Notes under the pieces: model-generated
Told to the model about the DNA's origin: nothing
Databases searched by the model: none
What the model saw: the letters and a program-made list of their open reading frames with translations, nothing else
Translations under genes and position numbers: made by a program
Shown: one piece after another, positions 11,898 through 24,312 of the stretch
How positions within the stretch are numbered: position 1 is the stretch's first letter
How the letters are laid out: each line of letters starts with the position of its first letter
Assembly: GCA_914767885.1 (NCBI GenBank)
Contig: CAJZBQ010000038.1
Span: 62,001 to 126,000, forward strand
Direction: 5' to 3'
Origin: Blepharisma stoltei
Lineage: Eukaryota > Ciliophora > Heterotrichea > Heterotrichida > Blepharismidae
DNA length: 64,000 nucleotides

Positions 11898-12395
11898 TAA
11901 CTCTTCAAGCAAATAAATATAAGTAGGAATACCTATATAAAAAAATTATGTGCACAAAAATGTTTCTACTGGTTAGCCATCATCCTATTTTTTCAAAATG
12001 GCTAATTTTAATATACTGATGTATTTATGAGTAAAAATATTTCTCGTACCCATAATTTTGTTTATTTAATATACTAATTTCTCTTTAATAACTCGTTAAA
12101 AATCTTTTTATAAGCATCCCAGAAAGTATCTAATCAACGAAATTTATTTTGCCACTTTTAAGCAGCAGAAAAAGCTTTGAAAAGAGCATGAACTTTCTTG
12201 ATTTAGTACTATATTGATGCTTATCAAGAAATTTAGAGCTTTTGGATCGTAAATGGCTTTAAAAAACTAAATAAGTTTGATGATTGTAAAAACTTTGGTA
12301 ACTATTACTAATATATTATAAGATTTAATTTGAAACCAATCTTCAATAAATTTTATTTTTCTTTCAATTTTGAATAAAATAAGCAGTAAATTGAT
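11898..12395 (+). other. IES (498 bp) in receptor copy 2, site b
   Basis: TA at 11898-11899 and 12396-12397. Removal gives ...AACTCTT-TAAGTGATAAAAA, identical to the uninterrupted copy 1 at 6890-6905. Copy 3 has a 430-bp IES at the same position. Confidence 0.75.
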
Positions 12396-12814
12396 TAAGT
12401 GATAAAAAGGTTTTATGAGCTGGGAATGGAATTGTATTTCTTCAAGAAGGCGGCTATAGATGCAATTATTAAGGAGCTTTAATCATAACAGAATATTTGA
12501 AAAACTCTGCCATAAGAGTTATTGATATTTTAATAAGAAACGAGTTTAGTGATTTCAGAAACCTTCTAAATTCAAATCTCAATGATTATCACAATAAGAG
12601 CCAGTTTTCTATAGTTAATATCCAAGATGGGTTAAGAAAAACAATCGGGTCGATTCAGAATGGCAATGTAACTATTTTTGGAGACTTGATTTTTCCTGGG
12701 CATTCGAATTCGGCACCAAAGTCAATGAAAAAGATTTTGCGTTAAGCATAAGCGCTGGCACAACAAATCCTGGCACAACAAATCCTGGCACGCCAGCAAT
12801 TCCAAATTCAGCAG

Positions 12815-13206
12815 TATATTAAATTGAGGGATTAACTCCATCCTATGATTCCTTAATTTTTTTGCATGCGAAAAGTCTAGCTATTATTGCTAAATCGCCG
12901 CATTTAATTGCAGCACACATTTTTTCATTATTAATTGGATTAAGCTTTAAAAATGTTCAAATTATTCGTAATTTTTTGTTTTAAAGTTTATAGAAATTTT
13001 AAACATAAAATGTAGAGATAAAATAATTTCAACTATTTATTAGATATGGTAAAGCTTTGTCTAATTATTATTTTTTGGGATAGCTTGAAAGATTTATATA
13101 TTTTCCCTAATCAATTAATTTTTTTTCCCTAAAACCTAGAGTGCCAAATAAGGAGGGTAAAATAAAATTAAAAAATGAAAAGGAGGAGAGTCAATCTCAT
13201 AATCAA
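12815..13206 (+). other. IES (392 bp) in receptor copy 2, site c
   Basis: Same position and related sequence as the 7331-7742 IES of copy 1. TA at both ends (12815, 13207). Absent from copy 3. Confidence 0.75.
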
Positions 13207-13589
13207 TAATAGGTGCCCTTGGCACTTTTCTTATTAGAGATTTAATCAATGAAGGAAACGACATCCTATCACACTTTAATCTGAACTTTTTTAGCTTTGA
13301 TTGTGGAGTTATTGCATTTAACGCTTCTTTTGCAGAACCTTGCTTCAGCAGAAACATAGATCAGCTGGGATTATCTCACATTGCTGCTTTCAGTTCAGCT
13401 ATGACTTTTGGATCTTTTCAAATATTCAAAAAATTAAATATAAAAATACCAGTTGTTGGAGCTGCAAGTGCTGACGATTCATTAAGCTCTATAGTAAACT
13501 TTCCTACTTACTCAAGAGTTCAATGACTTTTTTCTTATGCCTGCCCCAAATTTTTAGTCATAACTAAAGGACTTGGATGAACATCAGCA

Positions 13590-14032
13590 GCTGTTTTGGT
13601 GCATTTTTTAATATGCAAAATTATTTTAAATATATAGAAAAACATTAGAAGTCTAGCAAAAGGTAACAAAAATTGAGAAATAAAGCACCAAATTAAAAAT
13701 AAAATAAATATAAAAGTAAAATCAAAATTAGTGAAAATTTAAAGATTTAATCTAGTTTGCAGAAATTAATTTAATTTAAAAGACATATTTACGTAAATAT
13801 AATCTATCCATCAATAGATTATTTTCTATATTTAACTCACTTGAACTTTTCTTTAAACCCTTTCAGCAACAAAAAGTTTAGCGCTATTTTCTGAATTAGA
13901 AATTAATATATAATTTAGCTATTATAAAAGTAAAAGCATATACATTAAAAAGGATTGGTGGACCAACCCGCCCTTAACTCTTGTAGCTAGAATCTCATTT
14001 TAACAATTTTTACCGCCAAAACACATTCTCCC
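13590..14032 (+). other. IES (about 443 bp) in receptor copy 2, site d
   Basis: Flanked by GCTGT on both sides, without TA, at the same codons as the copy 1 insert 8133-8938. Removal restores 'SAAVLY'. Confidence 0.6.
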
Positions 14033-14153
14033 GCTGTCTTATATCTAGACAACCTCTGGGGCACTTCGATATATACGCAGATTGTAAAAAACTCAGAAAT
14101 CCTAGGGTTTAAGTTAGTGAATCCCGAAAAATTTAGACCCATTCCGGCAGGCA

Positions 14154-14609
14154 TATGGTCAAGTACAGATTACAACCTTCCACCCCCATTATATAATTAG
14201 GCATATATACAAGTTGCCCGATGATGACACATTATGCGCCATCGTCGGACATTTCCTATAGATTAATTAAGCAATCGACCTATAGCCCATACCCTTATAT
14301 ACCTCAGCCTATTTTAATTTATTCAATAGAAAATTCTATATAGGGGCATGGGCTATGCACCCGATTCCAAATTATTGTGTGTTATGAATATTTAAACACC
14401 AGTAAACTTGATTAATAGCTATGACCAGTTTGCTATTTAGCAATTGAATAGTAGACTAACTTTTAACCAGGTAAGACAAGCTTACTGGTGTACAAATACA
14501 CACTCGCAATATAAAATATGTCTAATTATATAATGGAGGAGGGGGCCGCGATCTATGATTTATGGGCATGGAAGAGAGGTGAGGGCTGGAATCTGTGCTT
14601 GGCCAGGCA
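14154..14609 (+). other. IES (456 bp) in receptor copy 2, site f, with inverted ends
   Basis: Flanked by the direct repeat CAGGCATA, which contains TA (14154, 14610). Removal restores the join seen uninterrupted in copies 1 and 3 ('IPAG-I-K-IGLKN'). The inner ends are inverted: CCCCCATTATATAATTA near 14186 and TAATTATATAATGGAGG near 14523, so this may be another MITE family. It is found only in copy 2. Confidence 0.75.
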
Positions 14610-15792
14610 TAAGCAAAATTGGTCTTAAAAATTATACAAATGCTCTTCAAGAAATTATTGATCCAAAAATAAGATTATTATTTTTGGTGGCACAGTACCC
14701 TCAAGGAAACTATATTCTTGAAGAATTATATGATCTTGGGGTGAAAAAGGAGATTTAGTTATTGGCTGCTGGTATCAAGACTTGCCTAGTTTCATGCTGA
14801 TAAATGATACCAACTTATATAAAAGATTGGAAGTTGGAATTCCAATATTTACTCTTATTGGTGAATTCTGATCCGGAAATTTAGGTCATGATATCTTACA
14901 AAGAATATGCTCTGATTATCACTCAGAGCCGAGCTCTTTTTCTTGTTTCTATGCTGACGCTGCTTATCTGATTACTAGTGCCTTGAATTATATTATAAAT
15001 AGAGGGCATGATTATAATGATCCATATAAACTTATGGCAGCTATAAGAACTACTCAGTTTCACGGCTGCGCTGGAAGTGTGAGCATTGAGAAAGGAAGTA
15101 ACGATAGGATCGTTGATAAAATGATTATTGAAGGTGCTAAACGTAATGCAGATGGAAGTGCTTCAATCTATACAATTGGAAATTACCGACCTTTCAGCTC
15201 ATAGGTAATCTCTATTATAAACCCAATCATATATGCTGATGGTTCTACACGAAAACCGAGCGAATATAGAGATATAAACAATAGATGCCCAGTTCCTAAA
15301 GAACAAATAAAGACTTTTAAGAAAGGAAGAGGGCTTTTATTTGAAATTTGTTTCATATCAGCGTTAATTATGATTGCTATTATATTCTATATTTGGAAGA
15401 AATGGTGAAATATCTCTGTTGATCCACTAAAACAAAAAGAAGAAATATCAATTCAAGATGCCATTCTCGCTGCCAGTATTGGAAATGAGTTCTTTCAGTA
15501 TGTGCCAATGGGACCAGACTTTAAGCTGATAAGCCCTTTGCTTTCAGAGCTCAGTGGGTTGTTTTCATTGAACTTGGAAGAAGCAATAAAGCTGGAAAAC
15601 GGAGTCTTTTGGATCGTTGTTAAGTTCGAATATGGAGGAATAGGACTTTGAATTTTACTTTGTCTTGTTATTCTGCTGCAGTTTGATGATAGATTTCCAC
15701 ATTTTTCACTGTTCAGACTTTTGAGATGGATTTCTGATTTTTTGATGCCTATTTTGGGAAATCTTTGCTTTATTCCGTTTATTTCAATTTGC

Positions 15793-16657
15793 TTATTCCT
15801 CCATTTAATAGCAGTACCCTTTTAATGATTGATAATTGAAGGATATACATAAAATTGTAAAAATAAATTTATATCCTTTTAAATATTTTTCTAATCTTTT
15901 GATTTAACGCAATTTTGGCTGGGGAGTCGTTTAAGTTGATTCATGCTGGCGAAACCAAACCTCAAATGATAACACCACTTACTTTGAGTTTCTGAAATAT
16001 AGAAAGTTGGCTTGTCCAACTTAAATTAATTGAACTAATTTTTTTCCCTAGAGAAAGATTGGGAGTTCGAGCCAAAATCGTTCTCGAGGCTATATAGGAT
16101 TTCATAGATCATAGCAAGTCTAATATAAGCCAAATTAATTATAGAATGCAGGGTTAAAATAAAGGTATATATAAATTTTTTGGGTTCTTTTTGCTTTTTG
16201 AATCTTATGGATATTTTATAATAGTTTCAAACTATTAGCGATTATAAAAATTGCTAAACTTTCAAATTTTAGCACAGATATATAAGGATTTTAAGATAAT
16301 TAAGTTGATAAAATCAAGAAAACTAGATTTTTTACTGTAGTTTGATACACAGGCTGGGTATCGGGTTCCATGCATGGGAATTATTCGAAGTGTGGAGCCA
16401 AACTCCACACATGCAGCCTCATAACTCGAATGACTCCGTACACGAAATTTGGCCCCACTTGTAGAATTTTTCTCTATATGAGAAAATTTTAAGCGTGTGG
16501 AGCCGAAACACAATAGGCCTTTAATATTATTTAGCATAATTTAATTAATTTTTAATTTTTTAAATCAAAAAAATTTATTAGGTTTTCTAATTTAGGCGCC
16601 TTAAATATATATTTAAAAACTATAGGTATAGCCGAGTGGCATTGTTAGCTTGTTGAG
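15793..16657 (+). other. IES (about 865 bp) in receptor copy 2, site i
   Basis: Interrupts 'ISIC-LDIF' exactly where copy 3 has a 114-bp insert and copy 1 has none. The shared flank is only TT. It carries small hairpins, for example GTGTGGAG...CTCCACAC near 16396. Confidence 0.65.
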
Positions 16658-17739
16658 TTGGACATTTTTCAATGCGATATATCAATAGGGGACAGCTTTA
16701 CTGATAGCATTCTCGCAAAAGATTGTTATTATTTCTGCTGGAAAGGTAAACATTTAATATATGCAATTATCTCATTTTTTGCATTGCTGTTCTATGAGCC
16801 GCTGGCTATCTTCTGGCGGCCGCTTTGGCAAGAATTGCAGCCTACACTGCATGCTAAAACTGTGCCCTTGTTTCTAATGGTTAAAACAGTAGTGCAAACC
16901 TCACTTATTGTTCTAAACGGTACAGCTAAAAGATCGTTTGATATTGCTCATGGACTGATATTTATCGTATTTATGGCTTTTTATGCATTATTTATTTTCA
17001 AAATCAAGCCTTACAATTATTCAAGGTTTAGCTGATGGCAAGGCATGAGTATAATTGGAGTTATTTGACTTGCATTACTCTCATTTCCAGGACTCATAAC
17101 AAATAATTGGAATCTATCGATTTCACTATTTGTAGTTCTTCTTTCAGGCTGGGGCATTATCATATTAGTTGGTTTGTATATTCAAATAAAAAAGTTTCCT
17201 AGTATGCTTTACAGGAAAAAAGGATATGACCCAAGTACTTTATTTAAGTTTGCTTTTACCTTTGGTAAAAGTTCAAAAATTTCTTTAGAAAATTTCAACA
17301 AACTAGAAGTATAGTATCTTCTTACTTCTGCCTTAAAATTGGAACAAATATAGATAAAATTTCTATTTTTCGGGTGAATTAACCCCTTTAAATTGGAACA
17401 AAATTTAATGCAAATCTTAAAGATAAAAATGGTAACATGAAAACCCTACGGTGATAAAATTAAAAATAAAAATTAAATCTATAAAAGCTATTCTAAATAT
17501 TTTTACAAAATCGCACGAAAAACCCTAATAGAAAAAAATTAAAAACCATGCCTGAAAAAACCTCAACGATGATATTTTGCTTTTTTCGAGTTATATTGCT
17601 TTAGTGCTTAGCTCCGCATGAGTGTGAAGCTGAAGCTCGATTGAATTAGGGGCTGAAATAAGACCCGTTTTAGCCCTCTCTAACTAAATCTCTCTTTTCG
17701 GATAATACAAGTAAGTTCAGTCAAATAAGCATTTTGCAA

Positions 17740-17965
17740 AATATTAATTTAGAGCGAACTATATGCCCTAAAGTATTACTTTTCATAGTTAATTAGCTAA
17801 CAAAATATCACTTGTATTTTTAAACATAAATTTTACAATTAAATTAATTTTAGCTTTCCAATTTTTACAAATTAGGATTCTTTAATCTCAAAATATTTTT
17901 TTAAAAAAATTAACCCTTCTGTGAGCAAACAATTTTTTTTGTTCGCTTATAGAGGGGGAATTAAC
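17740..17965. mobile_element. Degenerate ACTCCCC-family MITE
   Basis: Keeps the internal landmarks of the family (TTTTTAAACATAAATTTTAC, CTTTCCAATTTTTAC) and a worn hairpin end, TTCTGTGAGCAAAC...GTTCGCTTATAGAGGG. Outer boundaries are uncertain. Confidence 0.55.
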
Positions 17966-18204
17966 CTGTTCAATATCATTAATTCATGATATTTTTTTTG
18001 TGAAGTTTTTTTTTCATGCAAAAAACGAATAAAGATTCACCATTGAGCTTTTATGGTATGGCTTTTAATTAATTTCTTTTTCCATCACGCGATTTTAAAA
18101 AATATTTACAGTTATTTTAATAGATTTACTGTAATTTTATCAAAGTGGTTTATTTTCCATTATTAGTAAATTTTTATATAAGACACTAAATTAATTATTA
18201 GGTT

Positions 18205-18660
18205 CTCGCTTATTGTCTAATACCGCATTATCTGCAATGGCTTCCGTCCCTGCTTCGTGCTTCCACGTTCCACCATCGTGCCATATACCACTAGTTGGTC
18301 CCTCATTCGGATTCAACCAGCTCTCAGGCCTGAGCATGGGTTGCCTGACCAGAAGTTTCATAAAATGAAATATTTCTTGCCGACTTTTGGCAAAATGTCC
18401 AACTTGTACCCCAGTGCGTAACTCCTGACTTCACGCTGGAGAGTTGTCCGAATGGCCTAATAGGCGCTACTGGGCTTCCCTTTCCCGCAAGGTAAAATTC
18501 ATCTGAAAAGGCACTTGGACTAGGCTCCTGCACTACTAGAAATTACCTACTAGTATTGCTGCCCATTTCTGGCTAGCAAAACCTTGCTAGACATAATTAA
18601 ATTGTGCTCGAGGCTAGCCAGGAGGCTATGCTCAGCTGAGACACCATATTTAATTATCCT
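18205..18660 (-). mobile_element. GC-rich repeat R2, copy b
   Basis: Shares blocks with 31028-31588, such as GAGAGTTGTCCGAATGG / GGGAGTTGCCCGAATGG and TGGGCTTCCC. It has the same structured end (18594-18656: TAATTAAATTGTG...CACCATATTTAATTA with an inner hairpin). It lies between genes, so its excision cannot be tested. Orientation is inferred from the tail of the 31028 copy. Confidence 0.65.
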
Positions 18661-19256
18661 AATTTGTATATAACGAGTTTTAGCATTATTTAATGGAAGA
18701 AGTGCAGTTAAATATTGTTGAAACTCAAACTGAAATAGTTAAATTAAATCGTCATATAATAAATTAAGTCATCATTAAATAAATTAAAACTCAAATTATT
18801 TGTTTTCCAATTTATATTTTGTAAAAATTTTATAAAAAGATGCTTATTATTATTAATTTTTTTTCCAAAATTAGCACCTCTTTAAATTGAAATAGAAATT
18901 TTTGTTATAAAATAGGAGTAGGGAGCTAGTGAAGATAATAATTAGTATAAGATATCTATTTAATCTTTTTGCCATTAGCATCATAATACCGTAACTTTAT
19001 TTTATAAGCATTATTGAAATTGTAATTTCGATTATTTTAATTTTAAATTACATTTTAACCAAATTTTTATTAAAATAAATGGCTTCATAATTTAACACAA
19101 AATGCTATTAATGTTAAATTTATTTGTATCTAGTCCAAATGCAATAAATGAATATAAACTGAAGGGAAGTAAAACCTAATTTAGAAATATGGATTCGATT
19201 GCCAGCCAGCATTGAAATTTTTTATAATAAGATATTTTTTTATTTTTTAAAAATAA

Positions 19257-22200
19257 ATGAAAGCTGCTTTTAATCCAAAATGCTTTTATTCCAAACTATT
19301 TCTTTGCTTTCTTTTTGTCAAGCTGTGCCATCCTCTAGAAATAATACTGGCTCGTTATGATTCCTCTAAGAGCAGCCTGAATGCACTTGATGATAAAAGT
19401 ATTCAAGAAATATATTGATCCTTTCCCTCAATTGAGTGGCACGAATGCAATATAGTTCTAGCACCCTTATTGAGCATACAATTCTTGCTATCATACAAGA
19501 AACTTATCGTGCTGAGCGTCAGGATTTGAGAACTCGAAATTATTTGTTAAGCAAGATTGGCTTGAACAATATTGGGAAAAATAAGCAATAAGTATGATAG
19601 GGATATATATCTATGATAAAAGATTGCATTTTGTCTCATCCTGGGAGCTTAGTTTTACTAGATATTTCAAAGGCATTTCATGTGCAATTTAAAATTTCAC
19701 AAATTTGTAGTGAGCTATCTTTGGTGCATTTGGTCTATCAAAGCAAGTTTTATTATGAAGATGAGTGGACTTACTCTCTTATTCGCCAACAAAATAAGCA
19801 ACTGGATGCACTTTTGGCTCTTTTAAACACTTCAATTGGGCGCAAGGAATTTTTATTTCTGACCAGGCAAAGTATGAGTGGAGAGATAGCATCATAGGAT
19901 TTTCATCAGAATTTGAATGGCTTACAGTTGAATCTGAGACTAGCATTGAGGAACTAGTTAATGGAGTTGTTTTTCAATTGGGTTCTACACTTTATTATAT
20001 TTTAACTGGAACTTTTGAATCAGCTCAAATTCTAAACTCTTTAACTTTTCCCATGAAGAAAATTTATAGATTTTTTTATACACATATATAATTGTTTTTA
20101 ATATTAATTGCTTTATATTTAGTTTTCTTATTTAGGTGTTTAACTCTCTCCACTGTAAAATTCCAAGGGGTTTCGATTTCTTTTAAAAAAATTAAATTGA
20201 ATTTTAAGAATCATGATTTCAAAAAATTAATTTATTTAGTGCGCCAGCAGCTTAAATAATACCCCTATCCATTAAATAGGTAAAAACAATTTATATAAAA
20301 TTATTTTTTCGCCCATAAAATTTTCCGTTAAAAATTCAAAATTTTATTAATTTAAGATATATTTTAATCCAAATAGAGGGAGGAGTAACAATACAAAAAA
20401 TAAAATAAATAGAAGATATAATTAGAAATTATATCCCAATAAATAAGTAACTATTAATAAAGGAGAGAAGTTAAGTAATAAAAAGCTTTTGAGTAGTGGA
20501 AACGGAATAGTTTTGCTTCAAGAAGGTGGCTATGGCTGCAATTATAACGGAGCTTTAATTCTAACAGAGATTGGTCAAGAGCTTACATTTTCAGCCGAAG
20601 ATTATTTCAAAAACTCTGCCATAAGAGCTATTGATATTTTAGAAAGAAATGAATTTACTGGTGATTTTAAGAAGCTTCTCGATGCAAAAATTACTGAATA
20701 TCATAATGAAGACCAGTTTTCTATAATTAACATTCAGAATGGAATGAGAAAAGCTGTTGGATCTATTCAGAACGGTAATGTAACTATTTTCGGAGATTTG
20801 ATTTTTCCAGGTCAATCTAGTATTATACCTAAGTCAACTAAAAAGATTTTGCAGTTAAGCATAAGTGCTGGAACTACAAATCCTGGCGCATCTGCAAGTC
20901 CAATTGCAGTAGTAGGTGCTCGAGGCAGTTTTGCAGTTCAAGACCTAATAAATGAAGGGAATGATATTTTGCCACACTTTTATCTAAAAATTATTAGCTT
21001 TGATTGTGGAGTCACTGTTTTCAATGCTTCTTTTACAGAATCTTGCTTCAGCAAAAGCATAGATCAGCTAGGATTATCTCATATTTCTGCTTTCAGCTCG
21101 ACGATAACTATTGGATCCATCCAAATATTCAAAAACTTAAATATAACAGTTCCAGTTATTGGAGCCACAAATGCTGACGATTCATTGAGTTCTATAGTAA
21201 ACTTTCCTACCTACTCAAGGGTACAAATGGCTTATTCTTTTATTTGTCCTAAATTTTCAATTATTATTAAAGGATTGGGATGAAATTCAGCTGCTGTTCT
21301 ATATCAAAACGACGCTTGAGGCCTTGCTGCATATATCAAGCACACTCCTCTAACTATTGATGTCTTAATTTTTTTAAATGGAAAATATCAATGGCAAGCC
21401 TTTATTATATTTTAACTTGCCAAATTATTTTAAAGAAATTTTAAACTATTTGGAACCTCCAAAAATAAATTACACTTGGAGGATAATTTAGGGAAGATCC
21501 ATTGCAATATCTAAATTATACTCTTATATTAAAAAGAATTCAGAGGTCTTAGGATTAAGATTAGTGAATCCTGAGAAACTTAGGACTATCCCTGCAGGTC
21601 TAAGCAAAAGCGGTCTTAAAAATTACACAAATGCTCTTCAAGAAGTTATTGACTCTCAGGCAAGGCTGCTTCTTTTGATTATTCAATATCCATTAGGAAA
21701 CTATATATAGTATAAAAAAATTTATGGACTTTATTTTTATCGAAATTTTCATTTAGCACCTTTATTGGCTAGTCTACATTAGCTAGAAAACAAAATGTAA
21801 TTTATAATTCAACATTAGTAACTCAAATAAGCCATTTTTTATTTGGCTTCTTGAATAATTTTGACTAGCTAATCCGCAATGCTGCCAACACAATTGGACT
21901 TAAATGCCAATGCATAAGTGTGGATTAGCTATACTAGAGCAGCTATATGATCTCGGTGCAAGAAAAGGAGATTTTGTTATTTGTGCAGGATATCAAGATT
22001 TGCCGACTCTGATTTCAATAAATGACACTAACTTATATAAAAGATTAGAAATCGGCATACCAATGTTTACTCTTGTGAGCGAATACTAACTTTGCCTCCT
22101 AAGGCGAGCAAAACTGTTCAGCTCGCTCAATGGGGTTAATTTATTTATGTATAATTTTAGCATTTAAAAATTTATTATATAAAATTTATGCTTAAGAACG

Positions 22201-24039
22201 TAAGTTGTTTAATTAGCTAGAGGATTTAAAATTGCATGCATATATAAAAATATAATATAAATTATTATAATACAAAAATTGATCAATTTTTGTCAAAAAT
22301 ATGGTTTGCTAGAGGCTTACTTGCTCACGGAGGGGAGGGAGTGAGCAGGAAACGTAGGTCAAGAAGCTCTAAAAAGAATAAGATCTGCTTATTATTCTGA
22401 ACCAAGCGCTTTTTCATGTTTTTATGTTGACGCTGCTTATCTAATTGCTAGTGCTTTGGATTACATGATAAACCGAGGGCATGACTATACTAACCCTGAA
22501 AAACTTATGGCAACGATAAGAACTACTCAGTTTTATGGCTGTACTGGAAGAGTGAGCATTGAGAAAGGAAGTAACGACAGAATTGTTGACCGAATGATTA
22601 TTGAAGGTGTTAAACTTACTTCAGACGGAAGTACTTCAATTTATACAATTGGCAATTTTAGACCTTTCAGCTCTCAGGTAATCTCTATTATAAATCCTAT
22701 TATATATGCGGATGGCTCCACGCAAAAGCCGAGTGAATATAGAAATACAAATAATAGATGCCCATTTCCTGATAAAAAAATGAAAACTTTTAAGAAAGGA
22801 AGAGGGCTTTTATTTGGAATTTGTTTCACTTCAGCTTTAATTATGATTGTTATTACATTCTATATTTGGAAGAAATGATGAAATATCTCAGTTGAGCCAC
22901 TACACCAGAAAGAAGAAATATCAATTCAGGATGCCATTGTCGCTGCCAGTATTGGAATTGAGTTCTTTCAGTATGCATCAATGGGACCAGACTTTAAGTT
23001 GATAAGCCCTTTACTTTCAGAACTCAGTGGATTGTTTTCATTGAACTTGGAAGATGTAATAAAGCTTGAAAACGGAGTCTTTTGGATCGTTGTTGACGTA
23101 GTGTATGGAGGAATAGGACTCTGAATTTTACTTTGTCTTGTTATTCTGCTACAACTTGATGAGAAGTTTCCATATATTTCACTGTTTAGATTTTTGAAGT
23201 GGCTTTCTGACTTTTTGATGCCTATTTTAGGAAATCTTTGCTTTATTCCGTTTATTTCAATTTGCTTATTTCTCCATTTATAGCGGTACCTTTTTTTTTT
23301 TTTTTGGGGTATAAACATAAATTTTTGATATTTTTAATTCTTAAATAACTATAGGTATTTTTATTATTAACTTGGAAGGTTGGACATTTTTCAATGCGAT
23401 ATATCAATAGGAGACAACTTTACTGATAGCATTCTCGCAAAAGATTGTTATTATTTCTGCTGGAAAGATGAGCATTTAATATATGCAATTATCTCATTTT
23501 TTGCATTGCTGTTCTATGAGCCGCTGGCTATCTTCTGTCGACCGCTTTGACAAGAATTGCAGCCTACACTGCATGTTAAAACTGTGCCCTTGTTTCTAAT
23601 GGTTAAAACAGTAGTGCAAACCTCACTTATTGTTCTAAACGGTACAGTTAAAAGATCGTTTGATATTACTCATGGACTGATATTTATCGTATTTATGGCT
23701 TTTTATGCAGTATTTATTTTCAAATTCAAGCCTTACAATTATTCAAGATTTAGCTGATGGCAAGGCTTGAGTGTAATTGGAATTATTTGACTTGCATTAC
23801 TCTCATTACCTGGACTGATAACAAATAATCAGAATTTATCTATTTCATTATTTGCAGTTCTTCTTTTAGGCTGGGGCATTATCATATTAGTTGGTTTGTA
23901 TATCCAAACAAAAAAGTTGCCTAGTATGCTCTTCAGGAAAAAGGGATATGACCCAAGTACTTTATTTAAGTTTGCTTTTACCTTTGGCAAAAGTTCCAAA
24001 ATTTCTCTAGAAAAATTGCAGCAAACTATAAAAGTATAG
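19257..24039 (+). CDS. Receptor-like gene copy 3 (one apparent frameshift)
   Basis: Segments 19257-19450, 19606-20041, 20472-21331, 21519-21703, 21930-22086, 22342-23265 and 23380-24039 join in frame to about 1138 residues, except for one missing base in TTTTAAACAC near 19826 (copies 1 and 2 have TTTTAAGCTAC). ATG at 19257 starts a signal-like segment. The domain order is that of copy 1: ANF-receptor/PBP1 ectodomain, then about eight membrane spans, ending TAG. The six inserts were placed by alignment to copy 1 and all restore frame. The lone deletion next to a T/A run could be a sequencing error or an early inactivating lesion. Ligand and signalling partner are unknown. Confidence 0.6.
19451..19605 (+). 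other. IES (155 bp) in receptor copy 3, site a
   Basis: TATA on both sides (19451, 19606). Removal gives AATATATCTATG as in copies 1 and 2, which lack it. One frame reads like protein ('TLIEHTILAIIQETYRAERQ') for about 40 codons, but it is out of phase with the gene. Confidence 0.7.
20042..20471 (+). other. IES (430 bp) in receptor copy 3, site b
   Basis: TA at 20042 and 20472. Removal restores CTTTAAGT as in uninterrupted copy 1. Present in copy 2, absent in copy 1. Confidence 0.75.
21332..21518 (+). other. IES (187 bp) in receptor copy 3, site e
   Basis: TA at 21332 and 21519. Removal gives 'WGLAAYSYIKKN', matching copy 1 'WGFTTYSLIKQN'. Only copy 3 has it. Confidence 0.75.
21704..21929 (+). 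other. IES (226 bp) in receptor copy 3, site g
   Basis: TATA on both sides (21704, 21930). Removal gives 'GNYILEQLYDLG', matching copy 1 'GNYIMEELYDLG'. Only copy 3 has it. Confidence 0.75.
22087..22341. mobile_element. MITE acting as IES in receptor copy 3, site h, with TG at one end
   Basis: Left end TAACTTTGCCTCC..GCGAGC, right end GCTCACGGAGGGGAGGGAG, so it belongs to the ACTCCCC family. It inserts between TAC and TGA(Trp), where copies 1 and 2 read TTT/TTC-TGA. Joining T(22087) to T(22342) restores 'EYWAGNVGQ'. The right flank is TG, not TA. Confidence 0.75.
23266..23379 (+). other. IES (114 bp) in receptor copy 3, site i, TT-flanked
   Basis: Removal restores 'ISIC-LDIF' as in uninterrupted copy 1. 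It contains a TAG and a long T run. Copy 2 has a longer insert at the same place. Confidence 0.65.
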
Positions 24040-24312
24040 TATCTTTTAAACAAAGATAATAAGTAGAATACTCTTAGTATAAAAAATCTTTTAAGCCTCT
24101 TTAAATTAAAATCATATTACAAAACTGCATTACCCAAGCTTTATTGCAATTCTACTTATGTTTTAGTTTTATCTTAATTTTATTTAAACAATTTTTTATC
24201 AATAAACGTTTACAAGACTAAATAATAAAATTACAAACAATAAATGTTTGCAAAATATTCGCACAAAATTGTTTTTAAATGAAGATTAGTAAGGTCATTT
24301 TCGAACGATGAT

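Larger units (their letters stand above)
11336..17314 (+). pseudogene. Receptor-like gene copy 2, decayed
   Basis: Homologous to copies 1 and 3 along its whole length, but broken. There is no in-frame ATG at the start (TAA just upstream of the signal-like segment). About 22 bases are missing near 11445. TAA at 11547 lies where copy 1 has AAA. A 1-nt deletion falls at about 14745 ('GGGGTGAAAAAGGAG' against copy 1 'GGAGTAAGAAAAGGGG'), and TAG at 15202 replaces CAA. A 15-bp tandem duplication (ACAAATCCTGGCACA) sits near 12757. Five IES-like inserts are still recognisable, four of them at sites used by copy 1 or copy 3. The last exon ends TAG at 17312. Whether it reaches the somatic genome cannot be told. 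Confidence 0.75.
17315..19256. other. Gap between receptor copies 2 and 3, filled with repeats
   Basis: No gene. In order: a TTTAAATTGGAAC repeat (about 17330-17410), about 300 bp of unassigned sequence, a worn ACTCCCC-family MITE (about 17740-17965), a GC-rich R2 element (about 18205-18660), another TTTAAATTG fragment (about 18880), and the duplicated upstream DNA of copy 3. Confidence 0.55.

Noticed and set aside
16622-16665. tRNA-like A box (TAGCCGAGTGGC)
   Set aside because: No cloverleaf or B box follows within range; the matching copy 3 insert lacks it.
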